A DNA stretch of 40,564 nucleotides from an uncultured Eubacteriales bacterium (GCA_902765305.1 CACWZI010000009.1:1-40564); one strand, 5' to 3'; positions 27,186-36,147 are shown, counted from the stretch's first letter. A program made the numbers and translations. The notes: generated from the sequence alone by a model not told the origin.

Positions 27186-27261
27186 TGGTACACCATCAGG
27201 GGCTCGAACCCTGGACACCCTGATTAAGAGTCAGGTGCTCTACCAACTGAGCTAATGGTGC
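27186..27261 (-). tRNA. tRNA-Lys (anticodon CTT)
   Basis: The minus strand folds into a full cloverleaf: acceptor GCACCAT with ATGGTGT (first pair G-U), D loop AGCTCAGTTGGTAGAGC, anticodon arm CCTGA-CTCTTAA-TCAGG, TpsiC loop GGTTCGAGCCC, discriminator A and an encoded CCA. The anticodon CTT reads AAG. It has its own consensus promoter and terminator, so it is a single-gene unit. Confidence 0.97.
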
Positions 27262-27281
27262 TTGTCCTTTCGACGTGGGTT

Positions 27282-27310
27282 ATTATATCGCTTTTCCGTT
27301 CGTCTGTCAA
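27282..27310 (-). promoter_or_regulatory. Consensus promoter of tRNA-Lys
   Basis: Minus strand perfect TTGACA (27305-27310), 17-base spacer, perfect TATAAT (27282-27287), about 20 bases before the tRNA 5' end. Confidence 0.9.
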
Positions 27311-27384
27311 TACCCTTATTCCCCTCAAGCGCGTTGAATTATATACATAATTGCATTTTTTCTGTGTAAAGTGTGTAAGATGCA

Positions 27385-27413
27385 TTGCACAACCAGGCCT
27401 TTCTGAGTAAAAT
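27385..27413 (+). promoter_or_regulatory. Promoter of the second L,D-transpeptidase gene
   Basis: TTGCAC (27385-27390), 17-base spacer, TAAAAT (27408-27413), about 60 bases before the ATG at 27475. Confidence 0.65.
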
Positions 27414-27474
27414 GATTAAGTTGCCTGATAAACAGTCTTTCCAGCTTGAATTGAGAAATCCGGAGGTATTACAA

Positions 27475-28518
27475 ATGTCGAGCCGGCTTCTTCGGGTGGC
27501 CGTTTTACTGTGTACCGCGCTGCTTTGGTCCACGTCATTCACCCCCTGCCTGGCGCAGGCGGCCGACGCGGACACCTATTGCGTCGAGGTTGACGTCACC
27601 AATCAAATCACCACCGTGTATCGCACCGCCGACAGGCGGATCGTGCGCCAGATGATCTGTTCAACCGGCATAAATGATTACACGCCGCTGGGCACCTTTA
27701 AAATGGAACAGACCCGGCCGCTGACCGACCGCATAGAGTGGTATTACATCACCAAGTTCAAATGCTATGTCAAGTATGCCACCCGAATCAAGGGTGGGAT
27801 ACTGTTCCACTCCATCCCCTATGCCAAAAAGGACATGCAGACCATCGACCAGGAGGCGCTGGCCCAGCTGGGCACGAAGGCCTCCCACGGCTGCATCCGC
27901 CTGCTTTGGGAGGATGCCCGCTGGATCTCCGAGCATTGCCCGGTGGGCACCACGGTCAAGATCTTCAACGGCGCCGCGAAGAAGTCCGGGCTGCGCGCGC
28001 TGCTGAAGGTCCAGGGCTATACCGAGGATTGCCGGCTGACCTACCGGCAGTTTCTGGACGCCAGTCCCGTGGAAGCCCTTTCCGGCGTCATGGGACCCGG
28101 CTCATCCGGCGAGGCGGTCACTTCCCTTCAGCAGCGCCTCATCGGGCTGGGCTTCTACGAGGACGGCCCCACCGGCAACTACGACGAGGCCACCACGCTG
28201 GCCGTCATGCGCTACCAGTCCGCCGCCTCAGAGACGGTGAACGGCGTTGTCAGCCGCGCGCTGCTGGAACGGATCATGACTGAAGACGACATCACCGCCG
28301 AATACGCGACCCTGATCCCGGGCTGTGAGGGCCCGCTGGTGGCAAAGCTGCAGCTGGCCATGGCCTCCATCGGTTATTATGACGGCAGCATCGACGGCCG
28401 GTTTAACAGCCGCCTGGCCACCGCCGTGTCCGATTATTGTGCCTCCAACGGGTTGCAGGCGGTTCAGTCCGTCTCCCCCGCGCTGCGCGCCGGGATCTAC
28501 GAGCTGGCGAAAGCGTAG
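27475..28518 (+). CDS. L,D-transpeptidase with C-terminal peptidoglycan-binding repeats
   Basis: ATG at 27475 has GGAGG 8 bases upstream and gives 347 residues; the frame is open further upstream without a ribosome-binding site. After a signal peptide (about 1-29) comes a YkuD domain (about 35-175) with the catalytic SHGCIRLL motif (H138, C140). Two peptidoglycan-binding repeats follow, near 206-260 and 285-340 (SSGEAVTSLQQRLIGLGFYEDG; GPLVAKLQLAMASIGYYDG). The order of domains is the reverse of the 664-residue enzyme at 17778. Predicted role: 3-3 crosslinking or modification of peptidoglycan outside the membrane. Confidence 0.92.
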   Translation: MSSRLLRVAVLLCTALLWSTSFTPCLAQAADADTYCVEVDVTNQITTVYRTADRRIVRQMICSTGINDYTPLGTFKMEQTRPLTDRIEWYYITKFKCYVKYATRIKGGILFHSIPYAKKDMQTIDQEALAQLGTKASHGCIRLLWEDARWISEHCPVGTTVKIFNGAAKKSGLRALLKVQGYTEDCRLTYRQFLDASPVEALSGVMGPGSSGEAVTSLQQRLIGLGFYEDGPTGNYDEATTLAVMRYQSAASETVNGVVSRALLERIMTEDDITAEYATLIPGCEGPLVAKLQLAMASIGYYDGSIDGRFNSRLATAVSDYCASNGLQAVQSVSPALRAGIYELAKA

Positions 28519-28532
28519 TCCATTCATACGAC

Positions 28533-28566
28533 ACAGCGGGCATCGGTTCAATCCGATGCCCGCTGT
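28533..28566. terminator. Bidirectional hairpin between convergent genes
   Basis: ACAGCGGGCATCGG (28533-28546) pairs exactly with CCGATGCCCGCTGT (28553-28566). It lies between the converging L,D-transpeptidase and caspase-like genes. T-tracts are weak. Confidence 0.7.
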
Positions 28567-28582
28567 CTTGTATGTGAGATCA

Positions 28583-30700
28583 TCATTCCGGCCGGTAGAT
28601 GACCAGGTTCTTCAGGTTGCCCGCATAGAAGCGCGTCTTCTGAACCTTGCTCGTTTCTCCCCAATACCAGGATTTTTTCATGTACGTCGGGATATTGACG
28701 TCGATGCAGTTGGCTGCGAAGCTGTAAAATTCGCCCAGCGTCGCCGCGCCGTCGCCGTTGCCCTTTTTATCGGCCAGGAAATAGCCGGGATAGCTGCCCT
28801 TATCGGCGTCGGCGTTCTTCGTCCACCAGCCCTCCTTCTCGTTATACCCGAGGCCCTGCAGCAGGAAGAACGTGAAGAAATCCACGGACTTGGCCTTGTT
28901 GGTGTAGAAGGTCGCCTTGGTGTTGGAGGCCGCCGCGAGCACAGCGATCCTGCCGTCCTCGTCGTCCAGCCTGCCCTTCATGTCGTTGATGAAGGTGCCG
29001 CTGTAGCAGGAATCCAGGATCAATATGACGTTGCCCTTTATGGCCTGAACGCTGTTGAATATCTCCTTGGCGGTCAGGTAATACCTGGAATTGTTCTTGT
29101 GGCTGTCGTAGCCCATCAGCGAGAGCCTGTAGCTGGAATAGCTGCTCTTGTTGTTGTGGCCGTGGGAGCAGAGGTAGACGATGCTCACGTCGTTGTCGTC
29201 CGCTTCCTTGAAGAAGCTGGCAATGCCGGACTGGATGCCGGACTTGCTGGGGTTTCCCAGGACCTTCGTGGTGTAGCCCTGCCCGTCAATGTCTGATTTT
29301 TTGAAAACGGTGGCCATGCTCTCGGAATTGCGCTTGACGAAGGGCAGACTGTCGTAATAGCTGTAGGCCGCAAACAGCCGGTAATTCACCCTGTTCGTCT
29401 CTTTTTCGGTGACCGTTACGCTACAGCTCGCCTGGACACCGTTGGAGGTCGTCACCGTAACGGTACCGCCGCCCGCCTTCAGGCCCGTCACGACGCCGCT
29501 TTCGCTGACGCCCAGCACGCTTTCGTCGCTGCTGGAAACGGCGTAGTCCGCGCCTTCGATCACCGAGCCGTCCTTGGCCAGCACCCGTGGCGCCAGGTCA
29601 ATGGTGTCGCCGACGCCGATGGTGGCGTCAGTGGCGGCCAATTCGACCTTTTCCGGCGCCTTGACCACTTTGACGATGCAGAAGGTCTGCACCGGTTCGC
29701 CGTTGACCAGATGGGTCGAAACGCCGTTGTGGGCGGTGACGTAGATGAAGGCGGTTCCCTCGGCGGTGCCCTTGATCCTGCCGGTCGTGGTATTGACGGA
29801 AACCTTACCCGTGCCGTTCTGGACGCTGTATGTAAAGGTGGCAGGCACCTCGACGCCGTTGGCGTCGACGGCGGTCGCGGCGACGGTTGCCTTCTGCTTA
29901 AGGTAAACCGTCAGCTTATCGGGCAGGAAGACCTCGGCCGGCGCCTCCACGACGGTCAGGTTGCAGGCGGCCTTATGGCCGTTGAAGGTCTTGACGGTTA
30001 TCGTGGTCCTTCCGGGAGCCACCGCGGTGACGACGCCGGTGCGCTTGTCCACCGTGGCGATCTTCTTTTTCCCTGAGGTATAACTCAGCGTCGAGCCCGT
30101 GCCCGACGGCAGCTTCCCCTTGAGCCTGTAGCTGTCGCCCACGGACAGCGTCAGCTCGGCGGGCGTGACCGTCACGCCGTCCGGGGCCTTCCTGACGGTG
30201 ACCACGCAGCTGGCCGACAGGCCGCTTTCCGTCCTGGCCGTGATGGTCGCCTGGCCTTTTTTGACGCCGGTGATCTTCCCGGTCTGCTTATTGACCTTGG
30301 CCACGGAGCGCTTGCTGGAAGACCAGGTGACGGCATCGCTGCTGTCCTCGGGGATTCGCGTCGCCCTGAGGAGCGTGCATTTCTCCCCTATGCCGATCAG
30401 GAGCTTTGAAGCGCTGAGCTCAAGCCTGGCGTCGCTTTGATCCCCGTCGTTGACGGCTTCCACCACTTCCAGGCCCTCCGGTTCCCCTGAGAGCAGCCCC
30501 TGATCCGCGTCAGGCAGGCTCAGCTCCAGGTCCTCCGGCAGGGCAATTTCAATGCCATCCGCCAATTCGTCGACCAGCAATCCGTCCTCCGCCACATCCA
30601 CGGTCGCGGCGCCGTCTTCAAGCGCGATCTCCTCTGCAAGGGAAAACGCCCCCATACCCATGACCAGCACCAGCGCCAGGCATAACCATCGTTTAAACAT
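28583..30700 (-). CDS. Exported caspase-like protease with four Ig-like (BIG2) repeats
   Basis: ATG at 30700 follows AGGGGTG; the GTG at 30709 lies inside that site. It has 705 residues. A signal peptide (about 1-22) precedes an acidic low-complexity segment (about 23-88). Four bacterial Ig-like domains of about 80-90 residues follow (near 92-170, 172-250, 253-345 and 348-432; pattern ATVDKRTGVVTAVAPGRTTI). The C-terminal domain (about 438-705) has the caspase-fold dyad H513 (VYLCSHGHNN) and C565 (ILILDSCYSG), as in metacaspase/peptidase C14-like families. It is thus an extracellular cysteine protease or a caspase-fold binding protein. No cell-wall anchor motif is seen. Substrate and activation are unknown; bacterial caspase-like proteins commonly favour basic residues, which cannot be tested here. 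Confidence 0.88.
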   Translation of the reverse strand: MFKRWLCLALVLVMGMGAFSLAEEIALEDGAATVDVAEDGLLVDELADGIEIALPEDLELSLPDADQGLLSGEPEGLEVVEAVNDGDQSDARLELSASKLLIGIGEKCTLLRATRIPEDSSDAVTWSSSKRSVAKVNKQTGKITGVKKGQATITARTESGLSASCVVTVRKAPDGVTVTPAELTLSVGDSYRLKGKLPSGTGSTLSYTSGKKKIATVDKRTGVVTAVAPGRTTITVKTFNGHKAACNLTVVEAPAEVFLPDKLTVYLKQKATVAATAVDANGVEVPATFTYSVQNGTGKVSVNTTTGRIKGTAEGTAFIYVTAHNGVSTHLVNGEPVQTFCIVKVVKAPEKVELAATDATIGVGDTIDLAPRVLAKDGSVIEGADYAVSSSDESVLGVSESGVVTGLKAGGGTVTVTTSNGVQASCSVTVTEKETNRVNYRLFAAYSYYDSLPFVKRNSESMATVFKKSDIDGQGYTTKVLGNPSKSGIQSGIASFFKEADDNDVSIVYLCSHGHNNKSSYSSYRLSLMGYDSHKNNSRYYLTAKEIFNSVQAIKGNVILILDSCYSGTFINDMKGRLDDEDGRIAVLAAASNTKATFYTNKAKSVDFFTFFLLQGLGYNEKEGWWTKNADADKGSYPGYFLADKKGNGDGAATLGEFYSFAANCIDVNIPTYMKKSWYWGETSKVQKTRFYAGNLKNLVIYRPE

Positions 30701-30762
30701 GCACAGCACCCCTCGGTTCAGCGTTTATTCGCTGCATACAGTCTATTTGACATTACAGCCAT

Positions 30763-30792
30763 ATTTTACCTCATCCGCCATGTTCCTGTCAA
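30763..30792 (-). promoter_or_regulatory. Promoter of the caspase-like gene
   Basis: Minus strand TTGACA (30787-30792), 18-base spacer, TAAAAT (30763-30768), about 60 bases before the ATG. Confidence 0.7.
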
Positions 30793-30853
30793 TCCTTCCC
30801 CGCGCCAGGATATGGCAAAACCCGGGCTTTTCAGCAGAAATGCGCGTCCTGTT

Positions 30854-31429
30854 TCAAAAGCCATAGGCCACGATGCCGCAGACAGCAGAAAAGAGTATCA
30901 GCAGGACCGGCGAGAAGGGCTTTTTCAATCCCCTGCGCCATATCAGCCCTCCTGCGCACAGCGCCAGGGCTATGCCGACCTGGCGCATATCCGGCCGGAG
31001 CGTCACGCCGCCTTCCCCCGCCTGAAGCAGCAGGCAGCGCACGGCGGTCCAAAGGCCCGCCGCCAGGATCATCCCCGCGACCACGGGGCGAATGCCCGAC
31101 ATCGCCGAGCGCACGAGGGTATTCTCCCTGAATCCCTTCAGCGCCGCGGCAATCAGCAGCATCACCAGCAGCGCCGGGAGGACCACGCCCAGCGTCGCGC
31201 AAGCCGCGCCGGCCAGGCCCGCCTGTGTGCTGCCCACGAAGGTGGCCATGTTCACCGCGATGGGGCCGGGTGTGGATTCGCAGACGCCGATAAACCGGAC
31301 CAACGTCTGCTCATCCATCCAGCCCCGGGAGAGGGCCTCCTGCCGGATCAGGGGCAGCATGGCATAGCCGCCGCCGAAGGTGAACAGCCCGATCTTGAAG
31401 AAAACGGAAAACAGCTCCAGCAGCGTCAT
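30854..31429 (-). CDS. Chromate transporter, half-size subunit 2
   Basis: A 191-residue CHR-family membrane protein with the N-terminal signature FFKIGLFTFGGGYAMLPLI and the STPGPIAVN motif. Short CHR proteins are coded in pairs and together equal one full ChrA; they are annotated as chromate transporters, though the natural substrate in anaerobes is unclear. The ATG overlaps the stop of the upstream partner (ATGA, 31426-31429), so synthesis is coupled. The frame is open upstream to 31882, but that part is out of frame with the partner's real sequence. Confidence 0.9.
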   Translation of the reverse strand: MTLLELFSVFFKIGLFTFGGGYAMLPLIRQEALSRGWMDEQTLVRFIGVCESTPGPIAVNMATFVGSTQAGLAGAACATLGVVLPALLVMLLIAAALKGFRENTLVRSAMSGIRPVVAGMILAAGLWTAVRCLLLQAGEGGVTLRPDMRQVGIALALCAGGLIWRRGLKKPFSPVLLILFSAVCGIVAYGF

Positions 31430-32004
31430 CGCCAGCCGCCCCCCTCCCCCTTCGCACCGCGCCTGAACAGCAGGCCCGCGACGCCGCCGCAGAGGATCAG
31501 CCAGACCGTGGAAAACCGCCAGCCCAGGGCGTCGATCGCCAGCACCAGCAGCGCCGCCGCGACGCAAACGCCCAGCTCGAATCCCCTTCGGGGCAGCCTG
31601 ACAGCCAGCCGAAGGCCCGCCCGCAGGATCAGGAAGGCTACGGCCACCTGGATACCCCTGAATGCGTTGGCCACCACGCTCAGCGCCATGAATCGCTCGA
31701 AGAACAGCGAAATCGCATAGATGATGATAAACGAGGGCATCACCACCCCCAGCGTCGCCCACACGCCCCCGGCCACGCCCTCCCGGCGATAGCCCACATA
31801 GGTGGCGCAGTTCACGGCGATGGGCCCCGGCGTAGACTCCGCAATGGCGAAGACCTCGGTCAGCTCGTCCGGACTGATCCATCGCCTGCGCTCGCCGATC
31901 TCATGCCCGATCAGCGAAATCATGGCGTAGCCGCCGCCGAAGGTAAACAGCCCGATTTTGAAAAACACGCCGAACAGCTCCAGCAAACGACGACAGCGTC
32001 GCAT
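31426..32004 (-). CDS. Chromate transporter, half-size subunit 1
   Basis: A 192-residue CHR-family partner of the following gene, with the same N-terminal motif (FFKIGLFTFGGGYAMISLI) and STPGPIAVN. ATG at 32004 is chosen because GGTGG lies about 7 bases upstream; ATGs at 32010 and 32022 are in frame. Five or six membrane helices are predicted. The pair resembles the YwrA/YwrB arrangement of Bacillus. It is divergent from the ABC exporter, and the gap between them holds a repeated octamer. Confidence 0.9.
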   Translation of the reverse strand: MRRCRRLLELFGVFFKIGLFTFGGGYAMISLIGHEIGERRRWISPDELTEVFAIAESTPGPIAVNCATYVGYRREGVAGGVWATLGVVMPSFIIIYAISLFFERFMALSVVANAFRGIQVAVAFLILRAGLRLAVRLPRRGFELGVCVAAALLVLAIDALGWRFSTVWLILCGGVAGLLFRRGAKGEGGGWR

Positions 32005-32027
32005 TTTCATTCCACCTTTCATAAACA

Positions 32028-32056
32028 ATGACACCCGTTGTGGGCGATATGACACC
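32028..32056. promoter_or_regulatory. Direct repeat ATGACACC, possible operator
   Basis: ATGACACC occurs at 32028-32035 and 32049-32056, exactly 21 bases apart (two helical turns), between the divergent chromate-transporter and ABC-exporter starts. A binding site for a regulator of either gene is inferred from spacing only. Confidence 0.35.
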
Positions 32057-32083
32057 AATTTTCCAAATCTTTATACTTTTCTC

Positions 32084-32111
32084 TTGACTTTTACCGCCAA
32101 AATTCTATTAT
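32084..32111 (+). promoter_or_regulatory. Promoter of the ABC exporter gene
   Basis: TTGACT (32084-32089), 16-base spacer, TATTAT (32106-32111), 32 bases before the ATG. Confidence 0.6.
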
Positions 32112-32142
32112 AAAAACAATACCAGATACCGGAGGCCCTCCC

Positions 32143-33915
32143 ATGCAGCAAACCCGCAAGCGTCGCTCCGCAGGCGAGACCCTGCGCCTGTTCAAAACCT
32201 TCCTGCCCTACTTCAGGCCGTACCTGCCGGTTCTTCTGCTGGACCTGTTCTGCGCGGCGCTGACCACGGTCTGCGACCTGGTGCTGCCGATGCTCGTGCG
32301 CTACATCACCAGCATGGGCGCGACGAACCTGCCCGCGCTCACCGTGGCGACGGTGCTGCGGCTGGGGGCGCTTTACGTGGCGCTGCGCATCGTGGACACT
32401 GCGGCCAACTACTTCATGCAGTCCGTGGGCCACATCATGGGCACCCACATCGAGACCGACATGCGCCGCGACCTCTTCGCCCACCTGATGGAGCTGCCCC
32501 ACGCCTACTACAGCGGCACCAAGATCGGGCAGATCATGTCCCGCATCACCAGCGACCTGTTCGACATCACGGAATTCGCCCACCACTACCCGGAGGAGCT
32601 GTTCATCACCAGCCTGAAGGTGATCGTCGCCTTCATCATACTCTGCGGCATGAACGTGCCCCTGACGCTGATCATATTCGCGTCGCTGCCGCTGATGGTG
32701 CTGTGCAGCAACCACTTCGCCAGGCCCATGCAGAAGTCCTTCAAGGATTCCCGGTTCCAGCTGGGCGAGATCAACGCCCGGGTGGAGGACAGCCTGTCCG
32801 GCATACGGGTGGTGAAGTCCTTCGCCAACGAGGACGTGGAAATGGAGAAGTTCAAGCGCGACAGCCATGCCTTCCTGGCCGTCAAGAAGCGCATGTACCG
32901 GGCCATGGCGGGCTTTCACTCGGTCACCCGCATGTTCGACGGCATCATGTACATACTGGTGGTGTGCGTCGGCGCGATCTTCATGATCCGCGGGCGCATC
33001 ACCGCGGCGGACCTGGTGGCCTACCTGCTGTACGTCACCACGCTACTGGCGTCGATCCGCCGGCTGGTGGAATTCACCGAAAACTTCCAGCGGGGCATCA
33101 CCGGCATCGAACGCTTCGCCGAGGTGATGGACGTGCCCGCGTCGATAACGGACCTGCCCGGCGCAGTGGAGTTGAATGACGTTCGGGGCGAGCTGGCATT
33201 TGACGACGTGTCCTTCGCCTACGCCGAGGGCGGCACGGACGTGCTCAGCCACATCAGCCTGCACGTCAGACCCGGCCAGAGCGTGGCGCTGGTGGGGCCC
33301 TCGGGCAGCGGCAAGACCACGCTGTGCAACCTGATCCCCCGGTTCTACGAGGTCAAGTCCGGCGTCATTCGCGTGGACGGCACGGACATCCGGCAGTATA
33401 CGCTGAAATCCCTGCGCCGGCAGATCGGCATGGTGCAGCAGGACGTGCACCTGTTCTCAGGCACGGTGCTTTCAAACATCGAATATGGCCGTCCCGGCGC
33501 CAGCCGGGAGGACGTGATCCAGGCGGCGAAGCTGGCCGGCGCCCACGAGTTCATCATGGCGCTGGAAAAGGGCTACGACACCTACGTGGGCGAGCACGGC
33601 GTCAAGCTGTCCGGCGGCCAGAAGCAGCGCATCTCCATCGCCCGTGTGTTCCTGAAAAACCCGCCGATACTGATCCTCGACGAGGCCACCAGCGCCCTGG
33701 ACAACGAATCGGAGCAGCTGGTGCAGCGGTCCCTGGAGGGGCTGATGAAGGGACGCACCACGTTCACCATCGCCCACCGCCTGACCACCATTCGCAACGC
33801 CAACACCATATTGGTGCTGACCGACGAGGGCATCGTCGAACAGGGCAGCCACTCAGAGCTGATGGCGAAAAAGGGCGTCTATTACAAGCTGTACAGCATG
33901 TACCAGGACCGGTGA
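32143..33915 (+). CDS. ABC exporter, fused permease and ATPase
   Basis: The 590-residue half-transporter has six membrane helices in the N-terminal 330 residues (type IV / ABC_membrane fold), then an ATPase domain with Walker A GPSGSGKT (385-392), the signature LSGGQKQR from 489, Walker B with D513-E514 (ILILDEATSALD) and the H-loop (IAHRLTT). All catalytic residues are present. It is of the MsbA/multidrug type and works as a dimer, here probably a homodimer since no partner gene is adjacent. Substrate unknown. GGAGG lies 7 bases before the ATG. Its TGA directly abuts the stop of the converging methyltransferase gene (TGATCA). Confidence 0.95.
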   Translation: MQQTRKRRSAGETLRLFKTFLPYFRPYLPVLLLDLFCAALTTVCDLVLPMLVRYITSMGATNLPALTVATVLRLGALYVALRIVDTAANYFMQSVGHIMGTHIETDMRRDLFAHLMELPHAYYSGTKIGQIMSRITSDLFDITEFAHHYPEELFITSLKVIVAFIILCGMNVPLTLIIFASLPLMVLCSNHFARPMQKSFKDSRFQLGEINARVEDSLSGIRVVKSFANEDVEMEKFKRDSHAFLAVKKRMYRAMAGFHSVTRMFDGIMYILVVCVGAIFMIRGRITAADLVAYLLYVTTLLASIRRLVEFTENFQRGITGIERFAEVMDVPASITDLPGAVELNDVRGELAFDDVSFAYAEGGTDVLSHISLHVRPGQSVALVGPSGSGKTTLCNLIPRFYEVKSGVIRVDGTDIRQYTLKSLRRQIGMVQQDVHLFSGTVLSNIEYGRPGASREDVIQAAKLAGAHEFIMALEKGYDTYVGEHGVKLSGGQKQRISIARVFLKNPPILILDEATSALDNESEQLVQRSLEGLMKGRTTFTIAHRLTTIRNANTILVLTDEGIVEQGSHSELMAKKGVYYKLYSMYQDR

Positions 33916-34485
33916 TCATCCCTTCTTCTTCACCGCGATCAGCTGCGGCGGGTCGTTGGGCTGGTTCATGTAGCATTCCAGCAGGGCATCGTAGATTTTT
34001 GAATCCAGCTGCCGCGCCCATTCCGTCAGGGCCTTCAGTTCCCGCGCGCCCTCTTCGTGGCCCGGATACACGCAGACCGTCATAAGGCCCTGGGGCTTGA
34101 GCAGCGTCAGCGCCGCGTCCACGGCGCGGAGCGTGGTCTCGGTCCGGGTGGTGACGGCATGCTCGGCCCCCGGCAGCCAGCCCAGGTTGAACATCACCGC
34201 GTCCACCGGCTCGGGCACGCATTCTGCCATGCGCTGATGCCCCTGGCAAAAGAGCGTCGCCCTGTCCGAAAGGCCCGCGTCAAGCAGACGCTGGCCGGTC
34301 CTTTCCACCGCCTCCTGCTGAACGTCGAAGGCATAAACGTGCCCGTCCGGCCCAACGCGCTGGCACAGCCAAAGCGTGTCCCGCCCGTTGCCCATCGTAG
34401 CGTCCACGGCCCGCGCGCCGGAAAAGAGCGCCGTCTCCATCAGCGCCGCCGACCAGAACCGGGCAGACCTGAAATCCTGTGACAT
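33916..34485 (-). CDS. SAM-dependent methyltransferase, YtqB/MnmM family
   Basis: ATG at 34485 has GGAGGG 8 bases upstream; the frame is open further but without a signal. The 189-residue product has the length of Bacillus YtqB. The SAM-binding loop DATMGNG is at 28-34, followed by YAFDVQ (acidic end of strand 2) and the family motif FNLGWLPG. YtqB (MnmM) methylates the wobble-uridine modification nm5(s2)U34 to mnm5(s2)U34 in tRNA, so that role is likely. It converges with the ABC exporter with zero bases between the stops. Confidence 0.88.
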   Translation of the reverse strand: MSQDFRSARFWSAALMETALFSGARAVDATMGNGRDTLWLCQRVGPDGHVYAFDVQQEAVERTGQRLLDAGLSDRATLFCQGHQRMAECVPEPVDAVMFNLGWLPGAEHAVTTRTETTLRAVDAALTLLKPQGLMTVCVYPGHEEGARELKALTEWARQLDSKIYDALLECYMNQPNDPPQLIAVKKKG

Positions 34486-34509
34486 GGCCGCATCCCTCCT
34501 GTCAAACCC

Positions 34510-34538
34510 ATTATACAGTAAACGGCACGCCTTGAAAA
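34510..34538 (-). promoter_or_regulatory. Promoter of the MnmM-like gene
   Basis: Minus strand TTTTCA (34533-34538), 17-base spacer, TATAAT (34510-34515), about 25 bases before the ATG. Confidence 0.6.
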
Positions 34539-34591
34539 GAGGCGCGTCAGAGCCAGCCTGTGAATTGTATGAAATCTTTTCACGGCGTTCG

Positions 34592-34620
34592 TTGAAGCGC
34601 TTTCTCATCTATGATACAAT
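34592..34620 (+). promoter_or_regulatory. Promoter of the MATE gene
   Basis: TTGAAG (34592-34597), 17-base spacer, TACAAT (34615-34620) preceded by TGA (extended -10). Confidence 0.7.
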
Positions 34621-34663
34621 TTTATGAATTGAGATACAAACCGATAAACAAGGAGCCGCCCCC

Positions 34664-36073
34664 ATGCAAAGCGATTTGAGAAACCGCCGTTCATTGAAGT
34701 CCGCATTGATCGGAAACCGTGCTTTTTACGTCCTGGTGCTCTCGATCCTGGTTCCCATCGTCGTTCAGAACGCCATCTCCAACTTTGTGAACCTGCTGGA
34801 CAACATCATGGTGGGCCAGGTTGGCACGGAGCAGATGTCCGGCGTGTCCATCGTCAACCAGCTGATGTTCGTGTTCAACCTGTGCGTATTCGGCGGCATC
34901 TCCGGCGCAGGCATATTCTCCGCCCAGTACGCAGGCGCGAACAACCAGGAGGGCGTGCGCCACTGCTTCCGCTACAAGCTGTACCTGTGCGCGGTGCTGA
35001 TCTTCGCGGCCCTGGCGATCTTCCTGGGCGGCGGCGAATTCCTGATCAACCGCTTCCTGCACGACGAAGCGGACCCTGCCCGCATCGCTACGACGCTGAG
35101 CCACGGCATGGATTACCTGCACGTCATGCTCTGGGGCATGCTGCCCTTCGCGCTGACCCAGGTCTACGCCAGCACTCTGAGGGAAAACGGCGAAACGAAG
35201 CTGCCCATGATCGCGGGCATCGTGGCGGTGTTCGTGAACCTGGCCTTCAACTACCTGTTGATCTTCGGCCACCTGGGCTTCCCCCGCCTGGGCGTGCGCG
35301 GCGCGGCCATCGCCACGGTGTTCTCCCGGTTCGTGGAGCTGGCCATCGTCGTCGTCAGCACCCACGCGAATGCCGAACGGTATCCCTTTTCAAAGGGCGT
35401 GTACGGCAGCCTGCGGGTGCCCGGCGACCTGGCGAAGCAGATCACCCTGAAGGGCATGCCTCTGCTGATCAACGAATGCCTTTGGTCCACGGGCATGACC
35501 GTGCTGGTGCAGTGCTATTCCCAGCGGGGACTGGACGTGGTGGCCGCCATGAACATCTCCAGCACCGTCTCCAACCTGTTCTCCGTGGCCATACTGTCCA
35601 TGGGCAGCGCCACCGCCATCATCGTGGGCCAGGCCCTCGGCGCAAACGACATGGCGCGCGCGAAGGACCAGGCCTGGAAGCTGGTATTCTTTTCGCTGTG
35701 TCTCAGCGTCGGAACGCTGGTTTTGATGCAGCTGGTCGCGCCGCTGATCCCACAGCTCTACCAGACCTCCGACGCCGTGCGCCATCTGGCGACCCGGCTT
35801 TTGCGGATCTATGCGCTGTGCCTGCCCCTGATCTCGTTCTGCAACAGCGCCTATTTCATACTGCGCTCCGGCGGCAAGACGCTGATCACCTTCCTGTTCG
35901 ACAGCGGCTATACCTGGCTGATCAGCGTCCCCATCGCCTGGAGCCTGGTCCACCTGACGGGCCTGCCGGTGGAAACCATCTATCTGCTGGTACAGTTGGC
36001 CGAGATCATCAAGTGCGCCTTCGGCTATGTGCTGCTGCGCAGGGGCGTATGGATGAACAACATCGTGGCATGA
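34664..36073 (+). CDS. MATE-family efflux transporter
   Basis: The 469-residue protein has about 12 membrane helices in two similar halves, opening with the typical PIVVQNAISNFVNLLDNIMVG helix and carrying QYAGANN and ASTLRENGETKLPM loops. Such proteins export organic cations or drugs in exchange for Na+ or H+; Na+ would fit the Na+-type ATP synthase but is not shown. AAGGAG lies 8 bases before the ATG. It forms a single-gene unit from its own promoter and is divergent from the MnmM-like gene. Confidence 0.93.
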   Translation: MQSDLRNRRSLKSALIGNRAFYVLVLSILVPIVVQNAISNFVNLLDNIMVGQVGTEQMSGVSIVNQLMFVFNLCVFGGISGAGIFSAQYAGANNQEGVRHCFRYKLYLCAVLIFAALAIFLGGGEFLINRFLHDEADPARIATTLSHGMDYLHVMLWGMLPFALTQVYASTLRENGETKLPMIAGIVAVFVNLAFNYLLIFGHLGFPRLGVRGAAIATVFSRFVELAIVVVSTHANAERYPFSKGVYGSLRVPGDLAKQITLKGMPLLINECLWSTGMTVLVQCYSQRGLDVVAAMNISSTVSNLFSVAILSMGSATAIIVGQALGANDMARAKDQAWKLVFFSLCLSVGTLVLMQLVAPLIPQLYQTSDAVRHLATRLLRIYALCLPLISFCNSAYFILRSGGKTLITFLFDSGYTWLISVPIAWSLVHLTGLPVETIYLLVQLAEIIKCAFGYVLLRRGVWMNNIVA

Positions 36074-36123
36074 GAAGGAGGCCGTCTCATAAACGCATGC
36101 CGCTTTCCTGATGGAAATCACAT

Positions 36124-36147
36124 GGCGGCAGCTTGCCGCCGTTACAG
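36124..36147. repeat. Hairpin GGCGGCA/TGCCGCC plus GTTACAG
   Basis: A 7-bp perfect stem with a 3-base loop followed by GTTACAG belongs to the same family as 4459-4483 and the ends of 14871-14946. It is placed between the converging MATE and CAP genes, where it could act as a terminator. Confidence 0.6.

Noticed and set aside
30854-31882. A 342-residue chromate transporter
   Set aside because: Only the part from 31429 onward reads as CHR protein; the upstream extension is the wrong frame of the partner gene, which itself has a perfect CHR sequence.
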